Shown one piece after another: positions 1-8,044 of a DNA stretch of 64,000 bases (positions within the stretch are counted from its first letter, which is position 1; every line of letters starts with the position of its first letter). Below the pieces are notes generated by a model. That model was not told the DNA's origin. It saw only the letters and a program-made list of their open reading frames with translations, and made no database searches. Source of the DNA: Winogradskyella sp. (GTDB lineage Bacteria > Bacteroidota > Bacteroidia > Flavobacteriales > Flavobacteriaceae); assembly GCA_002722255.1 (NCBI GenBank), contig PBLD01000001.1, forward strand, positions 998,311 through 1,062,310. Direction: 5' to 3'. The translations under genes and the position numbers were made by a program.

Positions 1-2032
1 AGAATAATGGAATTGAAGGATAAAAGCCTACTACACCAGTAATATCTTGTTGTCCAGTTTCACCCCAACTTAATCTTAATTTTAAAGAATTAAAGACTTT
101 AGAATCACTTAAAAACGCTTCTTCATCAATTTGCCAAGCTAAAGCAGCTGCAGGAAAATAACCCCAACGATTATCTTCGGTAAATAATGAAGACCCATCG
201 GCTCTTACAGAAGCAGTTAATAAGAAACGCTCTAATACACTTATGTTAGCTCTCGCAAAATATGATTGTAAATTTAGAACGTTATAGTATCTAAAGTTAG
301 GATTAGCTTCGTTATATACTAATTCTCTTCTACCAGAATCTGCATTATATTGATAACGAACTTGGTTACCGTCATTTTTGAAATTTTGATAAGAATAACC
401 TGCCTGAACGTCATAGCTATCTACAATTTTACCTGTTAGCTCTTTTTTGTATTGTAAGAAAGCATCAAAGGTAGTATTAGTAATGTGTTGTTGTTCCTTG
501 TAGTTAATACCTGGATTAAATACACCTTGCCCTGTGCTATTGTCTAATCTAAACGTTTCAAACGCACCATTAGTAAAACGTTCTTCTATTTTAGAACCAG
601 ATGCATCTAAACCTAAGTTTACAACAGCTCTAAGTTCAGGTAAAAATGGCATTGTGTAGTCTAATTCAGTATTTCCTACAAAACGATAAACATTTTCTGG
701 GCGCTCTCTCTGTTCTAGTCTTGCTAATGGATTAGCTTGGAAAATACCAAAGTTACCACCTCCGTTTAGTGTTATGTAATAATTTTGAAATCTATTATTA
801 GGAGCTCTATTATAGATAGGTTTAGTAGGGTCGAAATTAAGAGCTTCACCTATAGCACCACCAGCATCAACAGCATTTTTAAAAGCAAAGATACTCTTAG
901 CGTTAACATCTAACTTAAGGTTATCATTTAGCAAACGTGGTGTAAGTTTAACAGACATTGTTAGTCTTTCATAGTCATCGTTTTTTACAACACCTTCAGC
1001 GTAGGTATAACCTACAGAACCTCTAAAAGGAATAGCATCCCAAAGATTAGCTCTTGCACTAAAGTTGGTGTTAGAGGTTGTTGCAGTTCTTGTAATAGCA
1101 TCTCTCCAATTTGTGTTGTAAATATTTCTTCCGTTTATTGTTTGTGCTATGGCTTCTGAAGTAGCAACTGTACCAGCAGGAACTCCTAAGTCATCAACAC
1201 GGTCTGGGTGATATTCTTGGATGAATCTTGTAAACTCATTTCCGTTCATCATATCTAATCCATCACCTAAAGTAGATACAGAATAGTCTGTAGAGAAATT
1301 ATATTGTGCTCCACTAGAAGTACCTTTTTTTGTGGTTATGATAATAACACCATTAGATGCTCTAGAACCATAAATTGCAGTAGCAGAAGCATCTTTTAAT
1401 ATTGAGAAACTTTCAATGTCATTAGGGTTTACCAAAGTCAATGGGTTAGATACACCAGCAGGATTATCGTTTCCAATAGGTACACCATCTATAACTATTA
1501 ATGGATTGTTTTGTGCGTTTAAGGACGATCCACCACGAATTCTAATATTTGGTGCAGCGTCTGGCGAACCTCCGTTATTGGTGATTCTAACACCAGCAGC
1601 TTTACCATTCAATAGTTGATCGGTAGAAACGATGGCACCTTGATTAAAATCCTTTGATGATACAACATCTACAGATCCTGTAGCGTCTTTCTTAGTAGTA
1701 GAACCGTAACCAATAAGTACTACTTCGTCTAATTGTGCTGCATCTTCTTCAAGTGCAATATCAAGACTAGATTGACCGCTAAATGTTATTTCTTGTGTTT
1801 TGTAACCTACATAAGAAACTACAACAGTCTCTCCTTGGTTAACTTCTAAGGTAAACTTACCGTCAAAATCGGTAGAAGCACCTCTCGAAGTTCCTTTTAC
1901 CAAGACATTTACGCCTGGTAAAGGCATAGCGTTTGCTTTATCTGTTACTGTACCTGAAACGGTTGTTTGAGCCAATAAAGTGGTAGGCATCATTATCAAA
2001 CAGAACAGTAAAGCATTTAAGAATGTTTTCAT
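1..2032 (-). CDS. susC: SusC/RagA-type TonB-dependent receptor, partial (no stop in window)
   Basis: Outer-membrane channel that, with a SusD lipoprotein, imports oligosaccharides; here most likely maltodextrins, judged from the starch genes next door. The reading frame starts at 2032 and stays open to base 1, giving about 677 codons. Visible in order: signal peptide ending near TLLAQ, a carboxypeptidase-like regulatory domain (about residues 25-110) containing GTVTDKANAMPLPGVNV, a TonB plug with the signatures GGSSLNAQNNPLIVIDGVP and SNGVIIITTKKG, then the start of the barrel. The usual length is about 1000 residues, so the C-terminus and any susD lie outside the window. It is divergent from the LacI-type regulator gene. 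Family is certain; substrate is inferred. Confidence 0.93.
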   Translation of the reverse strand, partial: MKTFLNALLFCLIMMPTTLLAQTTVSGTVTDKANAMPLPGVNVLVKGTSRGASTDFDGKFTLEVNQGETVVVSYVGYKTQEITFSGQSSLDIALEEDAAQLDEVVLIGYGSTTKKDATGSVDVVSSKDFNQGAIVSTDQLLNGKAAGVRITNNGGSPDAAPNIRIRGGSSLNAQNNPLIVIDGVPIGNDNPAGVSNPLTLVNPNDIESFSILKDASATAIYGSRASNGVIIITTKKGTSSGAQYNFSTDYSVSTLGDGLDMMNGNEFTRFIQEYHPDRVDDLGVPAGTVATSEAIAQTINGRNIYNTNWRDAITRTATTSNTNFSARANLWDAIPFRGSVGYTYAEGVVKNDDYERLTMSVKLTPRLLNDNLKLDVNAKSIFAFKNAVDAGGAIGEALNFDPTKPIYNRAPNNRFQNYYITLNGGGNFGIFQANPLARLEQRERPENVYRFVGNTELDYTMPFLPELRAVVNLGLDASGSKIEERFTNGAFETFRLDNSTGQGVFNPGINYKEQQHITNTTFDAFLQYKKELTGKIVDSYDVQAGYSYQNFKNDGNQVRYQYNADSGRRELVYNEANPNFRYYNVLNLQSYFARANISVLERFLLTASVRADGSSLFTEDNRWGYFPAAALAWQIDEEAFLSDSKVFNSLKLRLSWGETGQQDITGVVGFYPSIPLF

Positions 2033-2141
2033 ACAATGTTTTTAAGTTAATTGCTTAGTTAATTGATTTATATTTTCACTTCTTGGGTTAAATCTATGTA
2101 AAATTAGTGTGATTCATGTGTTAAAAAATATGACATAAGTC

Positions 2142-2159
2142 ACGAAAACGTTTTCGTGT
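2142..2159. promoter_or_regulatory. Perfect 18-bp palindrome, probable LacI-family operator
   Basis: The sequence CACGAAAACGTTTTCGTG is a perfect inverted repeat with a central CG, the typical form of LacI/GalR-family operators. It lies between divergent susC (start 2032) and the LacI-type regulator gene (start 2306), about 110 bp upstream of the susC start. Binding by the neighbouring regulator is inferred. The 14-bp core recurs with one change at 50962-50975, upstream of paaE. Confidence 0.75.
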
Positions 2160-2254
2160 TAAAAACTTTTTAACAATCATTAACATTTTTATTAAAATAG
2201 CAAAAAAATGAGGAATTCGCAATTAGACCTAGTTAAAATTAAGGACTTTGGAAT

Positions 2255-2282
2255 TTGAATTGTTAAAATAAGGTTATCTTCG
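2255..2282 (+). promoter_or_regulatory. Candidate flavobacterial promoter for the LacI-type regulator
   Basis: TTG at 2255-2257 is followed after 17 bases by TATCTTCG at 2275-2282. This fits the Bacteroidetes pattern TTG-N17-23-TAnnTTTG with one mismatch in the -7 box. It lies 23 bases before the ATG at 2306. No transcript start is known. Confidence 0.45.
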
Positions 2283-2305
2283 CTCAACTATATTATAGTT
2301 AAAAT

Positions 2306-3352
2306 ATGAAACGAAAAATTACATTAAAGCAAATTGCAAGGGAGTTAGATGTGTCTATTTCTACGGTGTCTAAAGCTTTGAGAAATAGTGCTGAAATAAG
2401 CGACGATACAAAACAAAAAGTGCAAGCATTCGCAAAGTTGTATAACTATAGACCTAATAATATTGCTCTAAGTTTAAAAAACCGTAAAACAAACACTATT
2501 GGGATTATTATTCCTGAGATTGTACATCATTTTTTTTCTAAGGTAATTCGTGGTGTTGAGTTGGTGGCAAATAATAGAGGTTATAACGTTATTGTTGGGC
2601 TTTCAAATGAATCTTTTTCAAAAGAGGTAATTAATATGGAAATGCTGGCAAACGGAAGTATAGATGGATTTATTCTTTCTATTTCTAAAGAAACACAGCA
2701 ATTACAAGATTATCATCACTTTAATGAAACAATGAGCCAAGGAATGCCTATTGTAATGTTTGATCGTGTAGTTTCAGATATCAATTGTGATAAAGTAATT
2801 GTAGATGATTTAAATGGCGCCAGAAATGCTGTAGAAAAATTAATTAAAAATAAATGTAAATCCATAGCATTAATAACTACTAAAGACTATGTGAGTGTTG
2901 GCAAGTTAAGAACACAGGGTTATCTAGATGCCTTAGAGAAACATCAAATACAGCCTAAGGCAGAGCTTATTTTAAAAATTGATGACACCTTAGATTATGA
3001 AACACATTTAGAAGCTTTAGAAAAAGAGATTGAGCAACTGTTTAAGTCAAATAAAAACATAGATGGCATCTTTGCAGTTAACGAGCTCTATGCCTTGTCA
3101 GCAATGAAGGTTGCAAGAAAATTAGGATTAGATATTCCAAATGATATACAGGTTATTGGTTTTACTGACGGTGTTTTGTCCAAACATTCAACTCCAAGTT
3201 TAACTACTGTAAGTCAGCATGCGCAACAGATGGGTGAGAAAGCAGCAGATCTCCTTATCAACAAGTTAGAAAATAAAATAGAAACGGAAGAAGAAGAATT
3301 TCAAACCATCGTAATTGAAACAGAATTAATTGAGCGCGAATCCACTAAATAA
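2306..3352 (+). CDS. LacI/GalR-family transcriptional regulator of the maltodextrin locus
   Basis: DNA-binding regulator, 348 aa. The helix-turn-helix occupies about residues 5-26 (ITLKQIARELDVSISTVSKA), followed by the hinge helix with NIALSLKN. The rest is a periplasmic-binding-protein-like sugar sensor domain that starts at TIGIIIPEIVHHFF and ends with the usual PSLTTVSQ segment. Full length for the family. It sits between susC and the maltose transporter/phosphorylase genes, so its inducer is probably maltose, a maltodextrin or a derivative; that is inference. The 18-bp palindrome upstream is the likely target. Whether it activates or represses cannot be read from sequence. Confidence 0.92.
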   Translation: MKRKITLKQIARELDVSISTVSKALRNSAEISDDTKQKVQAFAKLYNYRPNNIALSLKNRKTNTIGIIIPEIVHHFFSKVIRGVELVANNRGYNVIVGLSNESFSKEVINMEMLANGSIDGFILSISKETQQLQDYHHFNETMSQGMPIVMFDRVVSDINCDKVIVDDLNGARNAVEKLIKNKCKSIALITTKDYVSVGKLRTQGYLDALEKHQIQPKAELILKIDDTLDYETHLEALEKEIEQLFKSNKNIDGIFAVNELYALSAMKVARKLGLDIPNDIQVIGFTDGVLSKHSTPSLTTVSQHAQQMGEKAADLLINKLENKIETEEEEFQTIVIETELIERESTK

Positions 3353-3362
3353 TAATTTAACA

Positions 3363-3392
3363 TTGGTGTTCTAACAATCTTTTATATCTTTA
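3363..3392 (+). promoter_or_regulatory. Candidate flavobacterial promoter for the MFS-pgmB-GH65 operon
   Basis: TTG at 3363-3365, a 19-base spacer, then TATCTTTA at 3385-3392. This matches TTG-N17-23-TAnnTTTG except for the last base. It lies about 90 bases before the transporter ATG at 3483, leaving a leader that contains the 17-mer also found upstream of susC. Confidence 0.5.
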
Positions 3393-3407
3393 CCGACGAT
3401 TCAAGAC

Positions 3408-3424
3408 TTATATTTTCACTTCTT
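3408..3424 (+). repeat. 17-bp exact direct repeat (second copy at 2068-2084)
   Basis: TTATATTTTCACTTCTT occurs at 2068-2084 in the susC leader and again here in the transporter leader. Both copies have the same orientation on the + strand, so they lie opposite relative to their own genes. It may be a shared regulatory site or the relic of a duplication; function unknown. Confidence 0.55.
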
Positions 3425-3482
3425 ACATAAGTTTTGATGAGCACTGCTTATCAGAATAGTATTAATTTAAACATACTATTTA

Positions 3483-5003
3483 ATGAAAAAGCGCACACTA
3501 GGTTTCTGGGAAATTTGGAACATGAGTTTTGGGTTTCTGGGAATTCAAATGGGTTTTGCCCTCCAAAATGCCAATGTTAGTAGAATATTCCAAACACTAG
3601 GAGCAGAGATTGAAGATATTCCAATTCTTTGGGTAGCTGCACCATTAACTGGATTAATTGTTCAGCCAATTGTTGGTTATTTCAGTGATAGAACGTGGCA
3701 TCCCAAATTGGGACGTAGAAGGCCTTACTTTTTAATTGGAGCTATTTTAGCATCTACAGCATTATTTATAATGCCCAATTCTCCAGTATTGTGGTTCGCA
3801 GCAGGTATGTTGTGGATAATGGATGCGTCAATTAATGTATCAATGGAGCCCTTCAGAGCTTTTGTCGGCGATAACTTGCCGGATCATCAAGCTACTAAGG
3901 GATTTGCCATGCAAAGTTTTTTTATAGGCATCGGCGCTTACGTGGCGTCAAAACTCCCAAACATTTTAACCTATTATGGTGTTGCCAATACAGCACCGGA
4001 GGGAATAATACCTGATTCAGTAAAATATTCTTTTTACATAGGTGGTGCAGTATTTTTAATTGCTGTCCTTTGGACTGTAGTAAAATCTAAAGAGTATAGT
4101 CCTGAGGAGATAGAAGCCTTTGAAGATGTAGAATCAAACAATTATAAAGAAGAGGAGAAGTCGCAGGCTTGGTTCATTTCCAATGGAAAAACACATGTAA
4201 GAAATGGAACTATTGTTTTAATAGTAGGTTTGGCTTCTACCTATCTAATCTATAAGTATCAACTTAAAAAGGATTTGTATGTATTAACCCTTGGTTTGTT
4301 AAGTCTTGGAGGGTTGGCACTTGTTATTTCAGGCTTAATGCAAAAAAGTAGAAATTTCAAAAATGGCTTTGTAACCATTATGAACGACTTTCAAAACATG
4401 CCAAAGGTAATGAAGCAACTTGCTTGGGTGCAGTTCTTTTCTTGGTTTGCTTTGTTTTCAATGTGGATTTATATGACACCTGCTGTGACAGAACATATTT
4501 ACAATTCTGTTGATACTACATCTGTAGCCTATAATGATGGTGCAAATAGAGTTAATAATATGTTTGCTAATTATAATATTATTGCCGCAGCGGTAGCATT
4601 TCTTTTACCACTGATGGCAAAGAGGACGAGTAGGAAATTTACACATTTTTTAGCTCTAGTTTTTGGCGGATTGGGATTAATGTCGATTTATTTTATTAGT
4701 GATCCTACAACGGTTAATCTAGAGTGGTTGCCAATGATGGGTGTAGGTGTCGCTTGGGCTTCCATACTATCTATTCCCTACGCTATGCTTGCAGGTGTTT
4801 TACCTTCAAGTAAAATGGGTTATTACATGGGTGTTTTTAATTTTTTTATCGTAATTCCTCAGCTCGTTGCTGCTTCAATATTAGGCTTTTTGGTCTCAAA
4901 ATTTTTCAACAACCAACCAGTTTATGCCCTTTTCGTTGGCGGAATTTCAATGATATTCGCCGGATTACTAACGCTAAGAGTGAAGGATAAAATAACAAAA
5001 TAA
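3483..5003 (+). CDS. MFS transporter, SLC45/GPH-like, probable maltose:H+ symporter
   Basis: Polytopic inner-membrane sugar transporter of 506 aa with about 12 hydrophobic segments. The loop after TM2 carries GYFSDRTWHPKLGRRRPYF, the sugar-porter/SLC45 signature with the RRR cluster. A charged cytosolic segment near residues 205-225 separates the two halves. It precedes beta-phosphoglucomutase with no gap and maltose phosphorylase, the usual flavobacterial unit that takes periplasmic maltose into the cytoplasm. Substrate is inferred from this context. Confidence 0.88.
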   Translation: MKKRTLGFWEIWNMSFGFLGIQMGFALQNANVSRIFQTLGAEIEDIPILWVAAPLTGLIVQPIVGYFSDRTWHPKLGRRRPYFLIGAILASTALFIMPNSPVLWFAAGMLWIMDASINVSMEPFRAFVGDNLPDHQATKGFAMQSFFIGIGAYVASKLPNILTYYGVANTAPEGIIPDSVKYSFYIGGAVFLIAVLWTVVKSKEYSPEEIEAFEDVESNNYKEEEKSQAWFISNGKTHVRNGTIVLIVGLASTYLIYKYQLKKDLYVLTLGLLSLGGLALVISGLMQKSRNFKNGFVTIMNDFQNMPKVMKQLAWVQFFSWFALFSMWIYMTPAVTEHIYNSVDTTSVAYNDGANRVNNMFANYNIIAAAVAFLLPLMAKRTSRKFTHFLALVFGGLGLMSIYFISDPTTVNLEWLPMMGVGVAWASILSIPYAMLAGVLPSSKMGYYMGVFNFFIVIPQLVAASILGFLVSKFFNNQPVYALFVGGISMIFAGLLTLRVKDKITK

Positions 5004-5660
5004 ATGAAAACTAAAGGCTTCATATTCGATCTAGATGGTGTCATTGTAGACACCGCAAAATACCATTTCTTGGCGTGGAAAAAATTAGCTAATGATTTAG
5101 GTATAGACTTTACCGAAGAAGAAAACGAACAACTAAAAGGTGTAAGCCGAGTAAAATCGCTTGAAAAGATTTTAGCTTGGGGAAATAAAACCCTTTCAGA
5201 AAAAGAATTCAACGCGCAAATGGCTAAGAAAAATGAAGATTACTTAAGCCATATTGCTAAAATGGACGAATCTGAAATTCTTCCAGATGTACCAAAAGTA
5301 CTCAACTTTTTGAGTGAAAATAAACAACCTATATCCTTAGGTTCTGCAAGTAAAAATGCCAGAACCATTTTAGAGCGTGTTAATTTAAAAGAACAATTCA
5401 ATGCTATTGTAGATGGTAACGATGTTACCAAAGCAAAGCCAGACCCAGAAGTGTTTTTAATAGCTGCAAAACTGTTAAATGTAGCACCAGAGGACTGCAT
5501 CGTTTTTGAAGATTCAGTTGCTGGTGTAGAAGCAGCTAATTTTGCCAATATGATATCTATAGGTATTGGTAGCAAGGATGTATTGGGTCATGCTAAATAT
5601 GTCTTCAATGATTTTACGGAAATTTCTGAAGATTTTATAGAACAACTTATAAACGAATAA
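5004..5660 (+). CDS. pgmB: Beta-phosphoglucomutase, HAD superfamily
   Basis: Converts beta-glucose 1-phosphate, released by maltose phosphorylase, to glucose 6-phosphate. 218 aa, full length. HAD motif I is FDLDGVIVDT with nucleophile Asp9 and general acid/base Asp11. The cap domain follows, then SLGSASKNA (motif II), the lysine in KAKPDPEVFL (motif III) and VFEDSVAGVEAA (motif IV). The ATG directly follows the transporter stop codon, so the two are translationally coupled. The maltose phosphorylase gene begins 40 bases downstream, which settles the assignment over a generic HAD phosphatase. Confidence 0.93.
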   Translation: MKTKGFIFDLDGVIVDTAKYHFLAWKKLANDLGIDFTEEENEQLKGVSRVKSLEKILAWGNKTLSEKEFNAQMAKKNEDYLSHIAKMDESEILPDVPKVLNFLSENKQPISLGSASKNARTILERVNLKEQFNAIVDGNDVTKAKPDPEVFLIAAKLLNVAPEDCIVFEDSVAGVEAANFANMISIGIGSKDVLGHAKYVFNDFTEISEDFIEQLINE

Positions 5661-5700
5661 AAAATAAGCCTTTTTTTCTTGGGCTCATAAAAAGAGACAA

Positions 5701-8007
5701 ATGAATTTAGATTATATCATACCTAACGCTTGGTCAATCATCGAAGAAGGATTCGACCCAAACAAAGTTAAAGCTTCAGAAAGTATCTTTAGCTTAGGAA
5801 ATGGTGCAATGGGACAACGTGCCAATTTTGAAGAGAGGTATTCCGGACCTACGTTTCAAGGAAGTTACATTGCAGGTGTTTACTATCCAGATAAAACAAG
5901 AGTAGGTTGGTGGAAAAACGGTTATCCCGAGTATTTTGCTAAGGTGTTAAATGCACCAAGCTGGATTGGTATCAACGTTATGATTAATGATGAAACTTTA
6001 GACCTGCATACGTGTAAAAAGGTTGAAAACTTTAAGCGCGAGCTTAATATGAAAGAAGGTTGGTTGTCCAGAAGCTTTACGGCAACACTTCGAAATGATG
6101 TAGAAATCGAAGTCAATGTAAAGCGTTTTCTGAGTCTTACTGAAGATGAAGTGGGAGCAATTAATTATGAAGTAAAACCACTAAATTCTGATGCTAAGGT
6201 AACCTTTCAACCGTATTTAGATAGTGGGATTACCAATGAGGACACCAACTGGGACGACCAGTTTTGGGATACGCAAGATGTGGTTCAAGATGGAGAGAAA
6301 GCATTCATCAAAGCCAAAACGATGAAGACAGAATTCCATACCTGTACATTTATGGAATCTCGTATTTATCTTAATGGTGATTCAGTTGAAGCAAATGCAA
6401 CAGTTGATAAAACGTCAAACAAAATAGCCTTTACCTATACGCAATATGCAAAGCAAGGTGAGACGGTTGCTATTCATAAATTTGGTGGTTACACAGTAGA
6501 TAGAAATCACGATAAAGACCAATTAATCACGGCAGCAAGTTCGGTTTTAGATACGGCTGTAAATGAAGGTTTTTCAAGTTTACTAGATGCTCAAAAAGAA
6601 GCTTGGGCTAAGATTTGGGATATGGCAGACATCACTATAGATGGTGATTTAAAAGCGCAACAAGGTATTCGATTTAATATCTTTCATTTAAATCAAACCT
6701 ATTTAGGAACCGACCCTCAATTAAATATAGGTCCAAAAGGTTTTACAGGCGAGAAGTATGGTGGAAGTACCTATTGGGATACTGAAGCATATTGTATTCC
6801 ATTCTATATGGCAACCAAAGACCAAAGCGTAGCCAGAATGTTATTAACCTACAGATATAAGCACTTAGAAAAAGCCATTGAAAATGCCGAAAAATTAGGC
6901 TTCAAAAATGGTGCAGCTTTATATCCAATGGTAACAATGAATGGTGAAGAATGCCACAACGAGTGGGAAATTACCTTTGAAGAAATTCACAGAAATGGTG
7001 CTATAGCTTTCGCTATTTACAACTATTTCCGTTATACAGGAGACTTTAGTTATGTGCCAGAAATGGGACTTGAAGTATTGATCGGAATTGCAAGATTCTG
7101 GCATCAACGTGCAACCTTTTCAACATACAGAAACAAGTATGTTATTCTTGGAGTAACTGGTCCGAACGAGTATGAAAACAACATTAATAATAACTGGTAC
7201 ACCAACTACATTGCGCAGTGGTGTATTAAGTATGCAGCAGAATGTATAGATAAGGTTGAAGCTGATTATAATTCAGATTACACGCGTGTTATGAATAAGG
7301 CTAAACTCTCTAAAGCTGAAGTTAAAGAATGGTTAGAAGTGGCTAATAATATGTACTTCCCACATTCTGAAGAACACAATGTATTCTTGCAACAAGACGG
7401 TTTCTTGGACAAGGAATTAATCACTGTGGCAGATTTAGACAAGTCGCAAAGACCAATTAACCAAAAGTGGTCTTGGGATAGAATTTTACGTTCGCCATAC
7501 ATTAAACAAGCAGATACATTACAAGGGTTTTACTTCTTCGAAGATCATTTTACAACTGAAGAATTAGAGCGTCATTTCGATTTTTATGAGCCATTTACGG
7601 TTCACGAAAGTTCGTTGTCGCCTTGTGTTCATAGTATTCAGGCAGCGAAGTTAGACCGAATGGAGCAAGCATACACGTTCTACTTAAGAACATCGCGTTT
7701 AGACTTAGATGACTACAACCACGAAGTGCACGAAGGACTTCACATCACATCAATGGCTGGTACCTGGATGAGTATTGTGGAAGGTTTTGGAGGTATGCGT
7801 GTTAAGGACAATAGGCTAACTTTTGAACCTCGCATTCCTAAGCAATGGGAAGGTTATTCATTCAAAGTGAATTTTAGACATCAAATCTTAAAGGTTATCG
7901 TTAATCAAGGTAAAACACACTTTGAAGTTGATGGCGACCAAGATTTACAAATTATAGTTAATGGTGAAAACGTAACTATTTCGCCAAACAATTTAGTAAC
8001 AGTTTAA
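5701..8007 (+). CDS. Maltose phosphorylase, glycoside hydrolase family 65
   Basis: Cytoplasmic inverting phosphorylase: maltose plus phosphate gives glucose plus beta-glucose 1-phosphate. 768 aa, full length, with no signal peptide. The N-terminal beta-sandwich is followed by the (alpha/alpha)6 barrel. The GH65 signature NGEECHNEWEITFEEIHRN (about residues 413-431) carries the catalytic glutamate region, and VHESSLSPCVHS (near residue 640) contributes to the phosphate site. Kojibiose or trehalose phosphorylase activity cannot be excluded by sequence alone, but coupling to pgmB and a starch locus favours maltose. Confidence 0.92.
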   Translation: MNLDYIIPNAWSIIEEGFDPNKVKASESIFSLGNGAMGQRANFEERYSGPTFQGSYIAGVYYPDKTRVGWWKNGYPEYFAKVLNAPSWIGINVMINDETLDLHTCKKVENFKRELNMKEGWLSRSFTATLRNDVEIEVNVKRFLSLTEDEVGAINYEVKPLNSDAKVTFQPYLDSGITNEDTNWDDQFWDTQDVVQDGEKAFIKAKTMKTEFHTCTFMESRIYLNGDSVEANATVDKTSNKIAFTYTQYAKQGETVAIHKFGGYTVDRNHDKDQLITAASSVLDTAVNEGFSSLLDAQKEAWAKIWDMADITIDGDLKAQQGIRFNIFHLNQTYLGTDPQLNIGPKGFTGEKYGGSTYWDTEAYCIPFYMATKDQSVARMLLTYRYKHLEKAIENAEKLGFKNGAALYPMVTMNGEECHNEWEITFEEIHRNGAIAFAIYNYFRYTGDFSYVPEMGLEVLIGIARFWHQRATFSTYRNKYVILGVTGPNEYENNINNNWYTNYIAQWCIKYAAECIDKVEADYNSDYTRVMNKAKLSKAEVKEWLEVANNMYFPHSEEHNVFLQQDGFLDKELITVADLDKSQRPINQKWSWDRILRSPYIKQADTLQGFYFFEDHFTTEELERHFDFYEPFTVHESSLSPCVHSIQAAKLDRMEQAYTFYLRTSRLDLDDYNHEVHEGLHITSMAGTWMSIVEGFGGMRVKDNRLTFEPRIPKQWEGYSFKVNFRHQILKVIVNQGKTHFEVDGDQDLQIIVNGENVTISPNNLVTV

Positions 8008-8044
8008 GCTGCTAAGTTTTACAAGAACATTAAATACATTAATT

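Noticed and set aside
5664-5690. Terminator between pgmB and maltose phosphorylase
   Set aside because: AGCC/GGCT gives only a 4-bp stem around a T-rich loop; too weak, and the genes appear to be one operon.
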